Part shown: positions 1-7,226 of the stretch, piece after piece
How positions within the stretch are numbered: position 1 is the first letter of the stretch
How the letters are laid out: every line of letters begins with the position of its first letter
NCBI RefSeq assembly: GCF_001279585.1
Contig: NZ_LGEC01000002.1
Coordinates: 137,584 to 201,583, forward strand
Length of the DNA stretch: 64,000 bases
Source: Nocardiopsis sp. NRRL B-16309
Lineage (GTDB): Bacteria; Actinomycetota; Actinomycetes; Streptosporangiales; Streptosporangiaceae
Reading direction: 5' to 3'
Program-made: the position numbers and the translations under genes
The notes under the pieces: generated by a model
What the model was told of the DNA's origin: nothing
What the model saw: only the letters and a program-made list of their open reading frames with translations
Database searches by the model: none

Positions 1-3000
1 CCCGGCCAAGTCGGCACCGCCTTCGGCGGGCAGGCACAGCAGGACGCCTCCGCCGATCCGCGAGAGCGCGTCCCGCAGCGGCGCGGCCAGGGGGTGCCCG
101 GGCGGGGCGTAGACACTCCAGTCGGCCGGCTCCGGCTCGCCGGTGTCGCCGGCCGGGGCCTCGGCGACGTCGGCGGGCACGTGGGCGACCTCGAAGGCGC
201 GCACCCACGGCGCCGCACCGGCCACCTGGGCGGGGGCGGTCCGGTCGTCGGCGGTTTCGGCCAGGGCCTCGATGGTCTGCGCCATCTCGCCCAGGCTGGA
301 GGTGGCGTAGCCGGAGGCCGCGCTCATCGGCGGCAGGCCCAGCCGTTGTGCGGCTTCGTTGACGATCTGACCGACGGTGATCGAGCTGAGGTGCAGGTCG
401 TCGAGCGGACGCGTGGCGGCACTCACCGTCGACTCGGGCAGCTCGACACGCGCGGCCACCAGGGAGCGCAGCAGGCCCAGCGTGTCCTGTTCCTCCCCGC
501 CCGTCGCGTCCTCGGCCGAGGGTGCCGCGGGCGCGGCGGAGCGGCCGTCGGTGCGCCCGGCGTCCAGGCGGGGCGCGGCCTCACAGGGGCTGGCGAGGAA
601 CTCGAACTCCTCCGGCAGCTCACGGACCAGCCTGCCCGTGAAGAGGGCCGGCACGTCGACGGGGGCGCCGAGGGCGTAGGCCGCGCCCGCGGCCGACAGG
701 AAGGGCGCCAGCGTCACCGCGTCGGTGTCCACCGGCAGCGCGGGGACCTCCGGGGCGCAGGAGGCGGCGAGCCCGGACAGGACACGTCCCGGCCCCACCT
801 CCAGCAGCAGGTCGGCGTCGCGCGCCAGGCGCTCGACCGCCTCCTGGAAGCGCACCGGTCGCACCACCTGGTCCCGCAGGAGCGCACGCGTGTCGGTGTC
901 GGGGTCGAGTTCGCGCCCGGTCACCGTGGACACCACCCCCGCCGACAGGGGTGCGAAGTCGGTCTCGGTGAGCCGCCGCCCCAGGACGTCGGCGGCCGGG
1001 GCCACCAGTGGCGAGTGGAAGGCGTGGGAGACGTTCACCCGTGTGGCGTTGACGCCTCCGTCCCGCGCACGCCGGCACACCCTCTCCACGTCCTCGGCGG
1101 GACCGGAGACCACCGTCTGTCCGGGGCCGTTGTACCCGGCGATGACCACGGTGGACTCGTCCCCGATCAGGGCCCGCACCTTCTCGGGTGCGGCCGCCAG
1201 CCCGGCCATCGCACCGCCTCCGTCGCTGGCGTCGGCCATCGCGCGTCCGCGCGCCGCCGCCAGGTCCAGCACGTTCCGGGCGTCCAGCGCGCCGGCCCAG
1301 TGCAGGGCGGTCAGCTCGCCGAGGCTGTGCCCGGTGGCTCCGTCGGCCCTCAGCCCGAGATCCTCCAGCACCGCGAGTGCGGCCAGGGAGCCGGCCACGA
1401 TGCGGGGCTGGGCGACCTCGGTCGCGACCTGGTCACCGCCCTGTGGCAGGCCGGCCGAGGCCAGGACCTCGGCGGCGCGGTCGAAGCGCCGTGCGAACGC
1501 TCCGGGCCGACCGCTTCCCGACCCCTGTCCGGGGAAGAGGTAGCGGACGCGGGGAGGCGTGGCGCGGTGGGCGAGGAAGACTCCCTGTGCCGGGGAGAGC
1601 ACCTCCTGCTCGCCCGCGTCGATGCGGTCGAGCAGTGCCCGCACCGCGCGCGCGGCGGACTCGGGCGAGGAGGCGACCACGGCGGCACGCGCCGGCGCCG
1701 TGCCGGAGCCGACGGCGAGCGCGTGGGCGAGGTCGGTGAGCTCGGCGTAGGAGAGGCGCGGCAGCGACTCCAGGAGCTCCTCCAGCCGGACCCGTACGGC
1801 GGCTACGTCGGCGCCCTCCACGACGAGGAGTTCGGCGTCCTGACGGCCGGCCACGAGTGCGCGAACGCGGGCGGTGACTCCGGCGCCACCGCCGCCCGGA
1901 GCCGACTCCACCGTCACGTGGGTGTTGATCCCGCCGAACCCCATGGCCGAGACGCCCGCCCGCACGGGGCGGTCCTGCGGCCAGGGCAGTGCCCGGTCCG
2001 GCACGAACAGCGGAGCGGACTCCTCCTCCAGCAGCGGGTGCGGGTCGTGGTGGCCGGTCGCCGGCGGGATGACACGGTGGTGGACGGCCAGGACGGCCTT
2101 GATCAGTCCCGCGACGCCCGCGGCGGCCTTGGTGTGGCCGAAGTTGGCCTTGACCGAGCCCAGGGCGGCCGGCTGCCCGGAGGGGGCTGCCGCGGCCCTG
2201 GCGCCGGAGAGTGCGGTCAGTTCCGTCTCGTCTCCGAGCGCGGTGCCGGTGCCGTGGCCCTCGAAGTAGCCGATCGTCTCTATCCCGTATCCGGCCCGCT
2301 CATAGGCGCGCTCCAGGGCCAGCCGGTGTCCGCCCTCCTCGGGCCGCGTGATGCCGCCGCTGCCGTCGGAGGAGACCGCCCAGCCCGTGATGACGGCGTA
2401 GATCCGCTTGCCCTGGGCCAGGGCGTCCTCCTCGCGCATGAGCACGAGCGCCCCCGAGCCCTCACCGGGCCAGAAGCCGTTGGAGTCCTTGTCGTAGACC
2501 TTCATCTCGCCGGTGGCCAGGGCACCGGTCTTGGCGAAGCCGATGACCTCGAAGGGATCGATGGACAGGTCGACGCCCCCCGCCAGGGCGGCGTCCAGGG
2601 CACCCTCGGCCAGGGCGGTGGCGGCCGTGGAGACCGACAGCAGCGACGAGGAGCAGGCGCCGTCCACCGTGTAGCCGCCGCCGCCGAGATCGAAGTGGTT
2701 GCAGACCCGGCCGGCGATGGTGTTGGACAGGCCGCCGGCCAGGGTGTCCTCGTCGATGCGCGGGAACGGTGACTTGTAGGCCCCCTCGACCTCGGCCAGG
2801 AAGGAGTCGGTCTCCTCCTCCGACCACCCGTGCTCGGCCAGGGCGGCGGCGAAGGTCCGTCGCACGTACGGCCACCGCAGGCGCATCGTGTTGGCGCGGG
2901 AGAACTCACCGGTGAGACTGTTGCCGATGACCACGCCGGTGGACCTCCGGGGCAGGCCCTCCCCAGCCGGAAAACCGGCGTCCTCCAGGGCCCGCGACAT

Positions 3001-3291
3001 GGTCTCCAGCGCGAGCCAATGCGTCATGTCGGTGGACCGGAAAGAACTCCCGGAGACACGGTAGTGCGCACGGTCAAATGTGAATCCGCGCAGGACCGCC
3101 GCCTTGTCCGAGTAGAATCGGTCCTCGGCGGACGGGTCCTCCGACCAGTAATCTTCCAGATTCATGCGCTCAGCAGGAAGGCGACGAAAAGCCCTCCTAC
3201 CAGCCAGAACATTCTCCCAGAGATCCGCGGGTGAATGCGCGTCAGGGTAACAGAGACCCATGCCGACAACAGCGATTCTTGCTTTGTTCAT
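1..3291 (-). CDS. Iterative type I polyketide synthase, enediyne PksE-like, N-terminal 1097 residues
   Basis: The gene starts at ATG 3291 and runs off the window at base 1. Seen in order: a ketosynthase (about 1-460) with active-site Cys213 in DGACSSSLL and the His motifs EGHGTGT and GHTKAAAG; an acyltransferase (about 580-880) with GHSLGE (Ser near 655) and HAFH, the signature usually read as malonyl-specific; an acyl carrier protein with DDLHLSSI (phosphopantetheine Ser near 965); then the beginning of what looks like a ketoreductase region. KS-AT-ACP-KR order, and the way the protein opens (RIAVVGMGLCYPDA, then LAGRRAFRRLP), fit the family that builds the polyene precursor of enediynes. 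That assignment rests on remembered family features; related PKSs of unknown product exist. The ketoreductase, dehydratase and any terminal domain lie outside the window, as would the E3/E4/E5/E10 partner genes expected of an enediyne locus. Confidence 0.85.
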   Translation of the reverse strand, partial: MNKARIAVVGMGLCYPDAHSPADLWENVLAGRRAFRRLPAERMNLEDYWSEDPSAEDRFYSDKAAVLRGFTFDRAHYRVSGSSFRSTDMTHWLALETMSRALEDAGFPAGEGLPRRSTGVVIGNSLTGEFSRANTMRLRWPYVRRTFAAALAEHGWSEEETDSFLAEVEGAYKSPFPRIDEDTLAGGLSNTIAGRVCNHFDLGGGGYTVDGACSSSLLSVSTAATALAEGALDAALAGGVDLSIDPFEVIGFAKTGALATGEMKVYDKDSNGFWPGEGSGALVLMREEDALAQGKRIYAVITGWAVSSDGSGGITRPEEGGHRLALERAYERAGYGIETIGYFEGHGTGTALGDETELTALSGARAAAAPSGQPAALGSVKANFGHTKAAAGVAGLIKAVLAVHHRVIPPATGHHDPHPLLEEESAPLFVPDRALPWPQDRPVRAGVSAMGFGGINTHVTVESAPGGGGAGVTARVRALVAGRQDAELLVVEGADVAAVRVRLEELLESLPRLSYAELTDLAHALAVGSGTAPARAAVVASSPESAARAVRALLDRIDAGEQEVLSPAQGVFLAHRATPPRVRYLFPGQGSGSGRPGAFARRFDRAAEVLASAGLPQGGDQVATEVAQPRIVAGSLAALAVLEDLGLRADGATGHSLGELTALHWAGALDARNVLDLAAARGRAMADASDGGGAMAGLAAAPEKVRALIGDESTVVIAGYNGPGQTVVSGPAEDVERVCRRARDGGVNATRVNVSHAFHSPLVAPAADVLGRRLTETDFAPLSAGVVSTVTGRELDPDTDTRALLRDQVVRPVRFQEAVERLARDADLLLEVGPGRVLSGLAASCAPEVPALPVDTDAVTLAPFLSAAGAAYALGAPVDVPALFTGRLVRELPEEFEFLASPCEAAPRLDAGRTDGRSAAPAAPSAEDATGGEEQDTLGLLRSLVAARVELPESTVSAATRPLDDLHLSSITVGQIVNEAAQRLGLPPMSAASGYATSSLGEMAQTIEALAETADDRTAPAQVAGAAPWVRAFEVAHVPADVAEAPAGDTGEPEPADWSVYAPPGHPLAAPLRDALSRIGGGVLLCLPAEGGADLAG

Positions 3292-3498
3292 ACCGCACCC
3301 ATATTCAACTCAGAGAACACACCGACCCTCCGGCAATTCAACACCGATCATGCTCCAACAGAGTTTCCCTGTCTTCTTCGTTTGTGCGGCGAAGCCGTAA
3401 ATCTATTTCATAACAGCGTGATTATTGCTATGCGCGACCGGTCGGCGCGGCGGGCGACCCGTCCGCGGGAACACGACCGTGGCAGGCGATCGCATGAC
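3292..3498. promoter_or_regulatory. AT-richer divergent intergenic region between PKS and miaA
   Basis: About 200 bases without a gene, visibly poorer in G+C than the rest of the window, especially near 3290-3430. It must hold the promoter of the PKS gene. No hexamer pair could be assigned with confidence. The low G+C continues into the first 200 bases of the PKS reading frame, which fits an acquired gene. Confidence 0.5.
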
Positions 3499-3504
3499 TA
3501 GGCT
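3499..3504 (+). promoter_or_regulatory. -10 hexamer TAGGCT, leaderless-type promoter of miaA
   Basis: TAGGCT is followed by exactly six bases and then ATG 3511, so transcription would start at or next to the start codon. No -35 element is obvious. The same geometry recurs at miaB, dapB and the O-methyltransferase gene. Confidence 0.55.
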
Positions 3505-3507
3505 GGG

Positions 3508-4512
3508 GTGATGATCAAGGTGATCGCGGTCGTGGGCCCGACCGCTGTGGGCAAGTCCGACCTCGCCGTCGACGTGGCACTCCGCCTGGAGGAACGCACC
3601 GGTCGCCGCGGCGAGGTGATCAACGCGGACTCCATGCAGCTGTACCGCGGCATGGACATCGGCACCGCCAAGGTGTCCGAACCGGAACGGCGCGGCGTCC
3701 CCCACCACCTGCTCGACGTCTGGGAGGTCACCGAACCCGCCGACGTGGCCAGCTACCAGGCGATGGCCCGCGAACGCGTGGAGGAGTGCGCCGAGCGCGA
3801 CGTCATCCCCGTGCTGGTCGGCGGTTCCGGCCTGTACGTGCGGGCCGTCCTGGACCACCTGGACTTTCCCGGCACCGACCCCGCCGTGCGCGCCAGGCTG
3901 GAGGGGGAACTGGCCGACGCCGGTCCGGGCGTGCTGCACGCCCGCCTGGCCGAGGCCGATCCCGCCGCCGCCCGCGCGATCCTGCCGGGCAACGGCCGCC
4001 GGATCGTGCGCGCGCTGGAGGTCATCGAACTGACCGGGCGCCCCTTCACCGCCACGCTGCCCGACCACACCTCGTTCTACCCCTGCCTCCAGATCGGACT
4101 GAGCGCTCCGCGTCCGGAGCTGGACACGCGGATCGACACCCGGGTGGAGCGCATGTGGGAGCGGGGACTGCTGGAGGAGGTCCGGCGGCTGGACGGACAG
4201 GGCCTGCGCGAGGGCCGCACGGCCTCGCGCGCCCTGGGCTACGCGCAGGCGCTGGAGCAGCTCGACGGCATCCTGTCCGAGGAGGACGCCAAGGCGGCCA
4301 CCGCGCAGGCCACCCGGCGCTTCGCCCGCCGCCAGGAGTCGTGGTTCCGCCGCGACCCGCGGATCCGCTGGCTGCCCTACGACGCGCCCGAGCTCACCGA
4401 CCGCGCCCTGGCCCTGGTGGACACGGCCCTGGCCGGGACTCCCGAGGCCCCCGACGAGGCTCTGGTGGACGTGGCCACGGTGATGCCCGGCTTCCGGGGC
4501 GCGAACGGGTAG
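3508..4512 (+). CDS. miaA: tRNA dimethylallyltransferase MiaA
   Basis: Transfers a dimethylallyl group to N6 of A37 in tRNAs that read UNN codons. About 334 residues, normal for the family. A P-loop GPTAVGKS lies at residues 10-17, the catalytic region NADSMQLYRGMD near 39-50, and VGGSGLY near 105. GTG 3508 and ATG 3511 are adjacent in frame; ATG 3511 fits the leaderless promoter spacing better and gives 333 residues. MiaB, the next enzyme in the same modification, is 1.2 kb away on the opposite strand. In streptomycetes miaA normally follows miaB in the same direction with dapF and hflX after it; here miaA is reversed and those genes are not present. Confidence 0.96.
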   Translation: MMIKVIAVVGPTAVGKSDLAVDVALRLEERTGRRGEVINADSMQLYRGMDIGTAKVSEPERRGVPHHLLDVWEVTEPADVASYQAMARERVEECAERDVIPVLVGGSGLYVRAVLDHLDFPGTDPAVRARLEGELADAGPGVLHARLAEADPAAARAILPGNGRRIVRALEVIELTGRPFTATLPDHTSFYPCLQIGLSAPRPELDTRIDTRVERMWERGLLEEVRRLDGQGLREGRTASRALGYAQALEQLDGILSEEDAKAATAQATRRFARRQESWFRRDPRIRWLPYDAPELTDRALALVDTALAGTPEAPDEALVDVATVMPGFRGANG

Positions 4513-4570
4513 GGCCGAGGCGGTCCGGCGGCGGTCGCACTCGGTGCCGGTGCCGCCCCAAGGCTCACAC

Positions 4571-4624
4571 CCGTCCCGGGCCCGCCGGTGCCGCCTCTCG
4601 CGCAACATCCGTCCCGGGCCCGCC
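4571..4624. repeat. 16-bp direct repeat in the miaA / XRE-cupin convergent gap
   Basis: The 16-base unit CCGTCCCGGGCCCGCC occurs at 4571-4586 and again at 4609-4624. The unit contains the self-complementary core CCCGGG. The gap 4513-4637 holds no gene, and no longer hairpin was found in it. Confidence 0.5.
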
Positions 4625-4637
4625 CGCCGCATGCGCC

Positions 4638-5216
4638 TCAGCGGCGCGGAGTGCGCAGGTGGATGCGCTCGCCCTGCTTGCCGAAGAGGCTGAGCACCTC
4701 CACCCCGCCCCGTCCGGCGGCTCCGAACCAGTGCGGGATCTGGCAGTCGAATTCGGCCGCCTCCCCCTCCCCCATGACGAAGTCGCGTTCGCCCAGCCGC
4801 ACCCGCAGTCGTCCGCGCAGCACGTAGAGCCATTCATGGCCCGTGTGGGTCCGCAGGAAGGGCTCCTCGTCGTGCGCCGGGATGGTCATCTTGTACGCGC
4901 GCGGTTCGCCCTGCCGCCGTGACAGCGGGATCAGCACCCGGCCGTCCTTCCTGGTCGGGTGCTGGGGCACGCGCGGGTCGACGATCCGGGGCGCCGCAAC
5001 GATCTCGTCGAGGGGCACGCCGAGCGCCGCGGTGATCGGCAGGAGGAGTTCGAGGCTCGGCTTGCGCTGGGCCGACTCCAACCGCGACAGCGTGCTGGTC
5101 GAGATCCCGGTGGTACGCGCGAGGCCGGTCAGGCTGACGCCCTTCCTTTCCCGGGCGCGGCGCAGGCGGGGCGCGATCTGCTCGATCACGGCGTCGACAC
5201 TGGGTTGTTCGTCCAT
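4638..5216 (-). CDS. XRE-family transcriptional regulator with C-terminal cupin domain
   Basis: An N-terminal helix-turn-helix (about residues 12-66; SLTGLARTTGIS then TLSRLES) is followed by a cupin barrel (about 105-185; HTGHEWLYVLRG and IPHWF). Proteins of this type are one-component regulators in which the cupin senses a small ligand. ATG 5216 (192 residues) is preferred because the HTH then begins at the usual distance from the N-terminus; ATG 5237 would add seven residues. It faces a truncated MFS transporter gene across a perfect inverted repeat (5242-5267), the standard layout of such a regulator with its efflux target. The regulator looks intact although the target is destroyed. The ligand is unknown. 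Confidence 0.9.
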   Translation of the reverse strand: MDEQPSVDAVIEQIAPRLRRARERKGVSLTGLARTTGISTSTLSRLESAQRKPSLELLLPITAALGVPLDEIVAAPRIVDPRVPQHPTRKDGRVLIPLSRRQGEPRAYKMTIPAHDEEPFLRTHTGHEWLYVLRGRLRVRLGERDFVMGEGEAAEFDCQIPHWFGAAGRGGVEVLSLFGKQGERIHLRTPRR

Positions 5217-5241
5217 GGGACCAGTGAACCCGTCCATCCCT

Positions 5242-5267
5242 GTTTCGGCAACATCGTTTGCCGAAAC
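5242..5267. promoter_or_regulatory. Perfect 10-bp-arm inverted repeat, probable operator
   Basis: GTTTCGGCAA, six bases, then TTGCCGAAAC. It lies between the XRE/cupin gene and the divergent MFS relic, 25 bases upstream of the regulator start and 40 bases upstream of the relic start. Placement and symmetry suggest the binding site of the XRE/cupin protein, including autoregulation. No experiment is implied. Confidence 0.6.
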
Positions 5268-5306
5268 CGCTCGGACGGCCCGATCCTCCCGGTGGAGGTG
5301 GTCCGC

Positions 5307-5429
5307 ATGGACACGACAACGCACACCGAGAGATCCTCCGACAGGTTGCCCGCCGGGGTCCACCTGCTCGGATTCAGCCTGTTCGCGATGGGGAGCGCGG
5401 AGTTCCTCCTGGCCGGGGTCCTACCGTGA
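5307..5429 (+). pseudogene. MFS efflux transporter remnant, first 40 codons only
   Basis: ATG 5307 follows a good ribosome site (GGAGGTGG). The 40-residue product contains LGFSLFAMGSAEF and LLAGVLP, which match the first transmembrane helix of drug/metabolite MFS transporters of the Cmx/AraJ type. It stops at TGA 5427-5429, where about 350 further residues would be expected. The next bases encode an unrelated TetR fragment, so the rest was deleted rather than frameshifted. Divergence from an XRE/cupin regulator supports an efflux origin. Confidence 0.75.
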
Positions 5430-5599
5430 CCTGGGGCTACCCCGAGATCACCATCGAGGACGTCGCCCGGCGGGCCGACGTGGGCAAGGGCACCGTCTAC
5501 CCGCACTCCCCCACCAAAGAAGTGCTCTTCCCCGTGGTCCTGCCCAGCGTGACGAGGCCGGACAATCGGCGGTTCCACGACCTCTACGTGCGGCTCTGA
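5426..5599 (+). pseudogene. TetR-family regulator fragment (HTH part only)
   Basis: This frame encodes ITIEDVARRADVGKGTVY followed by a degenerate 'PTKEVLF', the recognition helix region of TetR regulators. A TetR protein should have about 200 residues; here about 57 codons remain, with no proper N-terminus and no ligand-binding domain. It begins within the stop codon of the MFS remnant (GTG 5426 overlaps TGA 5427), so the two relics are joined at a deletion junction. Translation is possible but unlikely to give a working regulator. Confidence 0.75.
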
Positions 5600-5615
5600 C
5601 AGGGCCGGAGACGGC

Positions 5616-5646
5616 GGAGGCCCCCGGCGCCGTGCCGGGGGCCTCC
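5616..5646. terminator. 13-bp GC-rich hairpin between TetR relic and miaB
   Basis: GGAGGCCCCCGGC, a five-base loop, then the exact complement. It lies between two converging reading frames, so it could stop transcription from either side. No U-tract is seen. Confidence 0.7.
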
Positions 5647-5666
5647 TCACTCTGTCGCCGGAGCCG

Positions 5667-7157
5667 TCAGGCGTCGCAGCACCCGCCGACGGCGGCGGGC
5701 TCCTCGGCCGGGGCGCCGATCCGGGGCATGCCCAGCAGGACCTCGGGCTCGCGCGCCTGCGCGGGCGCGCCGTTGCGGGCGTCCCACGCGTCACCGGCGC
5801 GGGTGCGCCGCAGCTCACGGATGCCGGAGTCGGCCACCAGGTGGTGCGGCGCGGCGTAGGTGACGTCCACCGTCACCGTGTCGCCCGGACGCGGCCGCTC
5901 GCCGTCGCCCACCGCGAAGTGCACCAGGCGGTTGTCGGGAGCGCGGCCCGAGAGGCGGTGGTGCTCGCCGTCCTTCTTGCCCTCGCCCTCGGCGACCAGC
6001 AGCTCGACCTCGCGGCCGACCAGCTTCTGGTTCTCCTCCCAGGAGATCCGGTCCTGGAGGTCGACCAGGCGCTGGTAGCGGTCCTTGACGACCTCCGGCG
6101 GCACCTGGTCGTCCATGGTGGCGGCCGGGGTCCCGGGGCGCTTGGAGTACTGGAAGGTGAACGCCATGGCGAACCGCGCCTCGCGCACCACGTGCAGCGT
6201 CTCGGCGAAGTCCTCCTCGGTCTCGCCGGGGAAGCCCACGATGATGTCGGTGGTGATGGCGGCCTCCGGCATGGCCGCGCGCACCTTCTCCACGATCCCC
6301 AGGAAGCGCTCCTGGCGGTAGGAGCGGCGCATGTCCTTGAGGACCTTGCTGGAGCCCGACTGCAGGGGCATGTGCAGCTGCGGCATCACGTTGGGGGTCT
6401 CGGCCATCGCCTCGATGACGTCGTCGGTGAAGTCGCGAGGGTGCGGGGAGGTGAAGCGGACCCGCTCCAGCCCCTCGACCTCGCCGCAGGCGCGCAGCAG
6501 CTTGGAGAAGGCCTGCCGGTCGCCGAACCCGCTGCCGTAGGCGTTGACGTTCTGCCCGAGCAGGGTGACCTCGCTGACGCCCTCGTCCACGAGCGCGCGC
6601 ACCTCGGCGAGCACGTCGCCGGGGCGGCGGTCCTGCTCCTTGCCGCGCAGCGCGGGCACGATGCAGAAGGTGCACGTGTTGTTGCAGCCCACCGAGATGG
6701 ACACCCACGCGGCGTAGGCGGACTCGCGGCGGCTGGGCAGCGTGGACGGGAAGTGCTCCAGCGATTCGGCGATCTCCACCTGCGCCTCGCGCTGGACGCG
6801 GGCGCGCTCCAGCAGGGTCGGCAGGGAACCGATGTTGTGGGTGCCGAACACGACGTCGACCCAGGGGGCGCGGCGGACGATCTCGCCGCGGTCCTTCTGG
6901 GCGAGGCAGCCGCCCACGGCGATCTGCATCCCGGGATTGGCGTCCTTGACCGGACGCAGGTGTCCCAGGTTGCCGTAGAGGCGGTTGTCGGCGTTCTCCC
7001 GGACCGCACAGGTGTTGAACACGACGATGTCGGCGGTGGTGTCCTCGGCTGCGCGCGCGTACCCAGCGTCCTCCAGCAGACCGGAGAGGCGCTCGGAGTC
7101 GTGGACGTTCATCTGGCAGCCGTAGGTCCGCACTTGGTAGGTACGACTCTGGCTCAC
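5667..7157 (-). CDS. miaB: tRNA-2-methylthio-N6-dimethylallyladenosine synthase MiaB
   Basis: Radical-SAM methylthiotransferase that converts i6A37, the MiaA product, into ms2i6A37. Residues C14, C50 and C84 form the N-terminal auxiliary cluster site; C158, C162 and C165 (CNNTCTFC) bind the radical-SAM cluster; a TRAM-like RNA-binding domain lies near 375-445. The 496-residue length is usual for actinobacterial MiaB, with a short extra tail ending in CCDA. It starts at GTG 7157 behind TAGCCT, six bases away, so the message may be leaderless. A terminator-like palindrome separates it from the TRAP operon upstream. Confidence 0.96.
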   Translation of the reverse strand: MSQSRTYQVRTYGCQMNVHDSERLSGLLEDAGYARAAEDTTADIVVFNTCAVRENADNRLYGNLGHLRPVKDANPGMQIAVGGCLAQKDRGEIVRRAPWVDVVFGTHNIGSLPTLLERARVQREAQVEIAESLEHFPSTLPSRRESAYAAWVSISVGCNNTCTFCIVPALRGKEQDRRPGDVLAEVRALVDEGVSEVTLLGQNVNAYGSGFGDRQAFSKLLRACGEVEGLERVRFTSPHPRDFTDDVIEAMAETPNVMPQLHMPLQSGSSKVLKDMRRSYRQERFLGIVEKVRAAMPEAAITTDIIVGFPGETEEDFAETLHVVREARFAMAFTFQYSKRPGTPAATMDDQVPPEVVKDRYQRLVDLQDRISWEENQKLVGREVELLVAEGEGKKDGEHHRLSGRAPDNRLVHFAVGDGERPRPGDTVTVDVTYAAPHHLVADSGIRELRRTRAGDAWDARNGAPAQAREPEVLLGMPRIGAPAEEPAAVGGCCDA

Positions 7158-7163
7158 CGCTCC

Positions 7164-7169
7164 AGGCTA
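7164..7169 (-). promoter_or_regulatory. -10 hexamer TAGCCT, leaderless-type promoter of miaB
   Basis: On the minus strand TAGCCT, six bases, then GTG 7157. Same arrangement as at miaA. Confidence 0.55.
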
Positions 7170-7189
7170 TCCGCTACCCCGGACGGAAA

Positions 7190-7213
7190 GGCCCGGGTGC
7201 GCGCACCCGGGCC
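7190..7213. terminator. Perfect 24-bp palindrome after the TRAP operon
   Basis: GGCCCGGGTGCG followed directly by its complement, 13 bases beyond the TRAP permease stop codon on the minus strand. Probable terminator of the TAXI-TRAP operon. Confidence 0.65.
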
Positions 7214-7226
7214 CGAACACCGGACC

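Noticed and set aside
94..2772. An 892-codon plus-strand frame opposite the PKS
   Set aside because: Shadow frame; the minus strand has clear KS, AT and ACP active sites.
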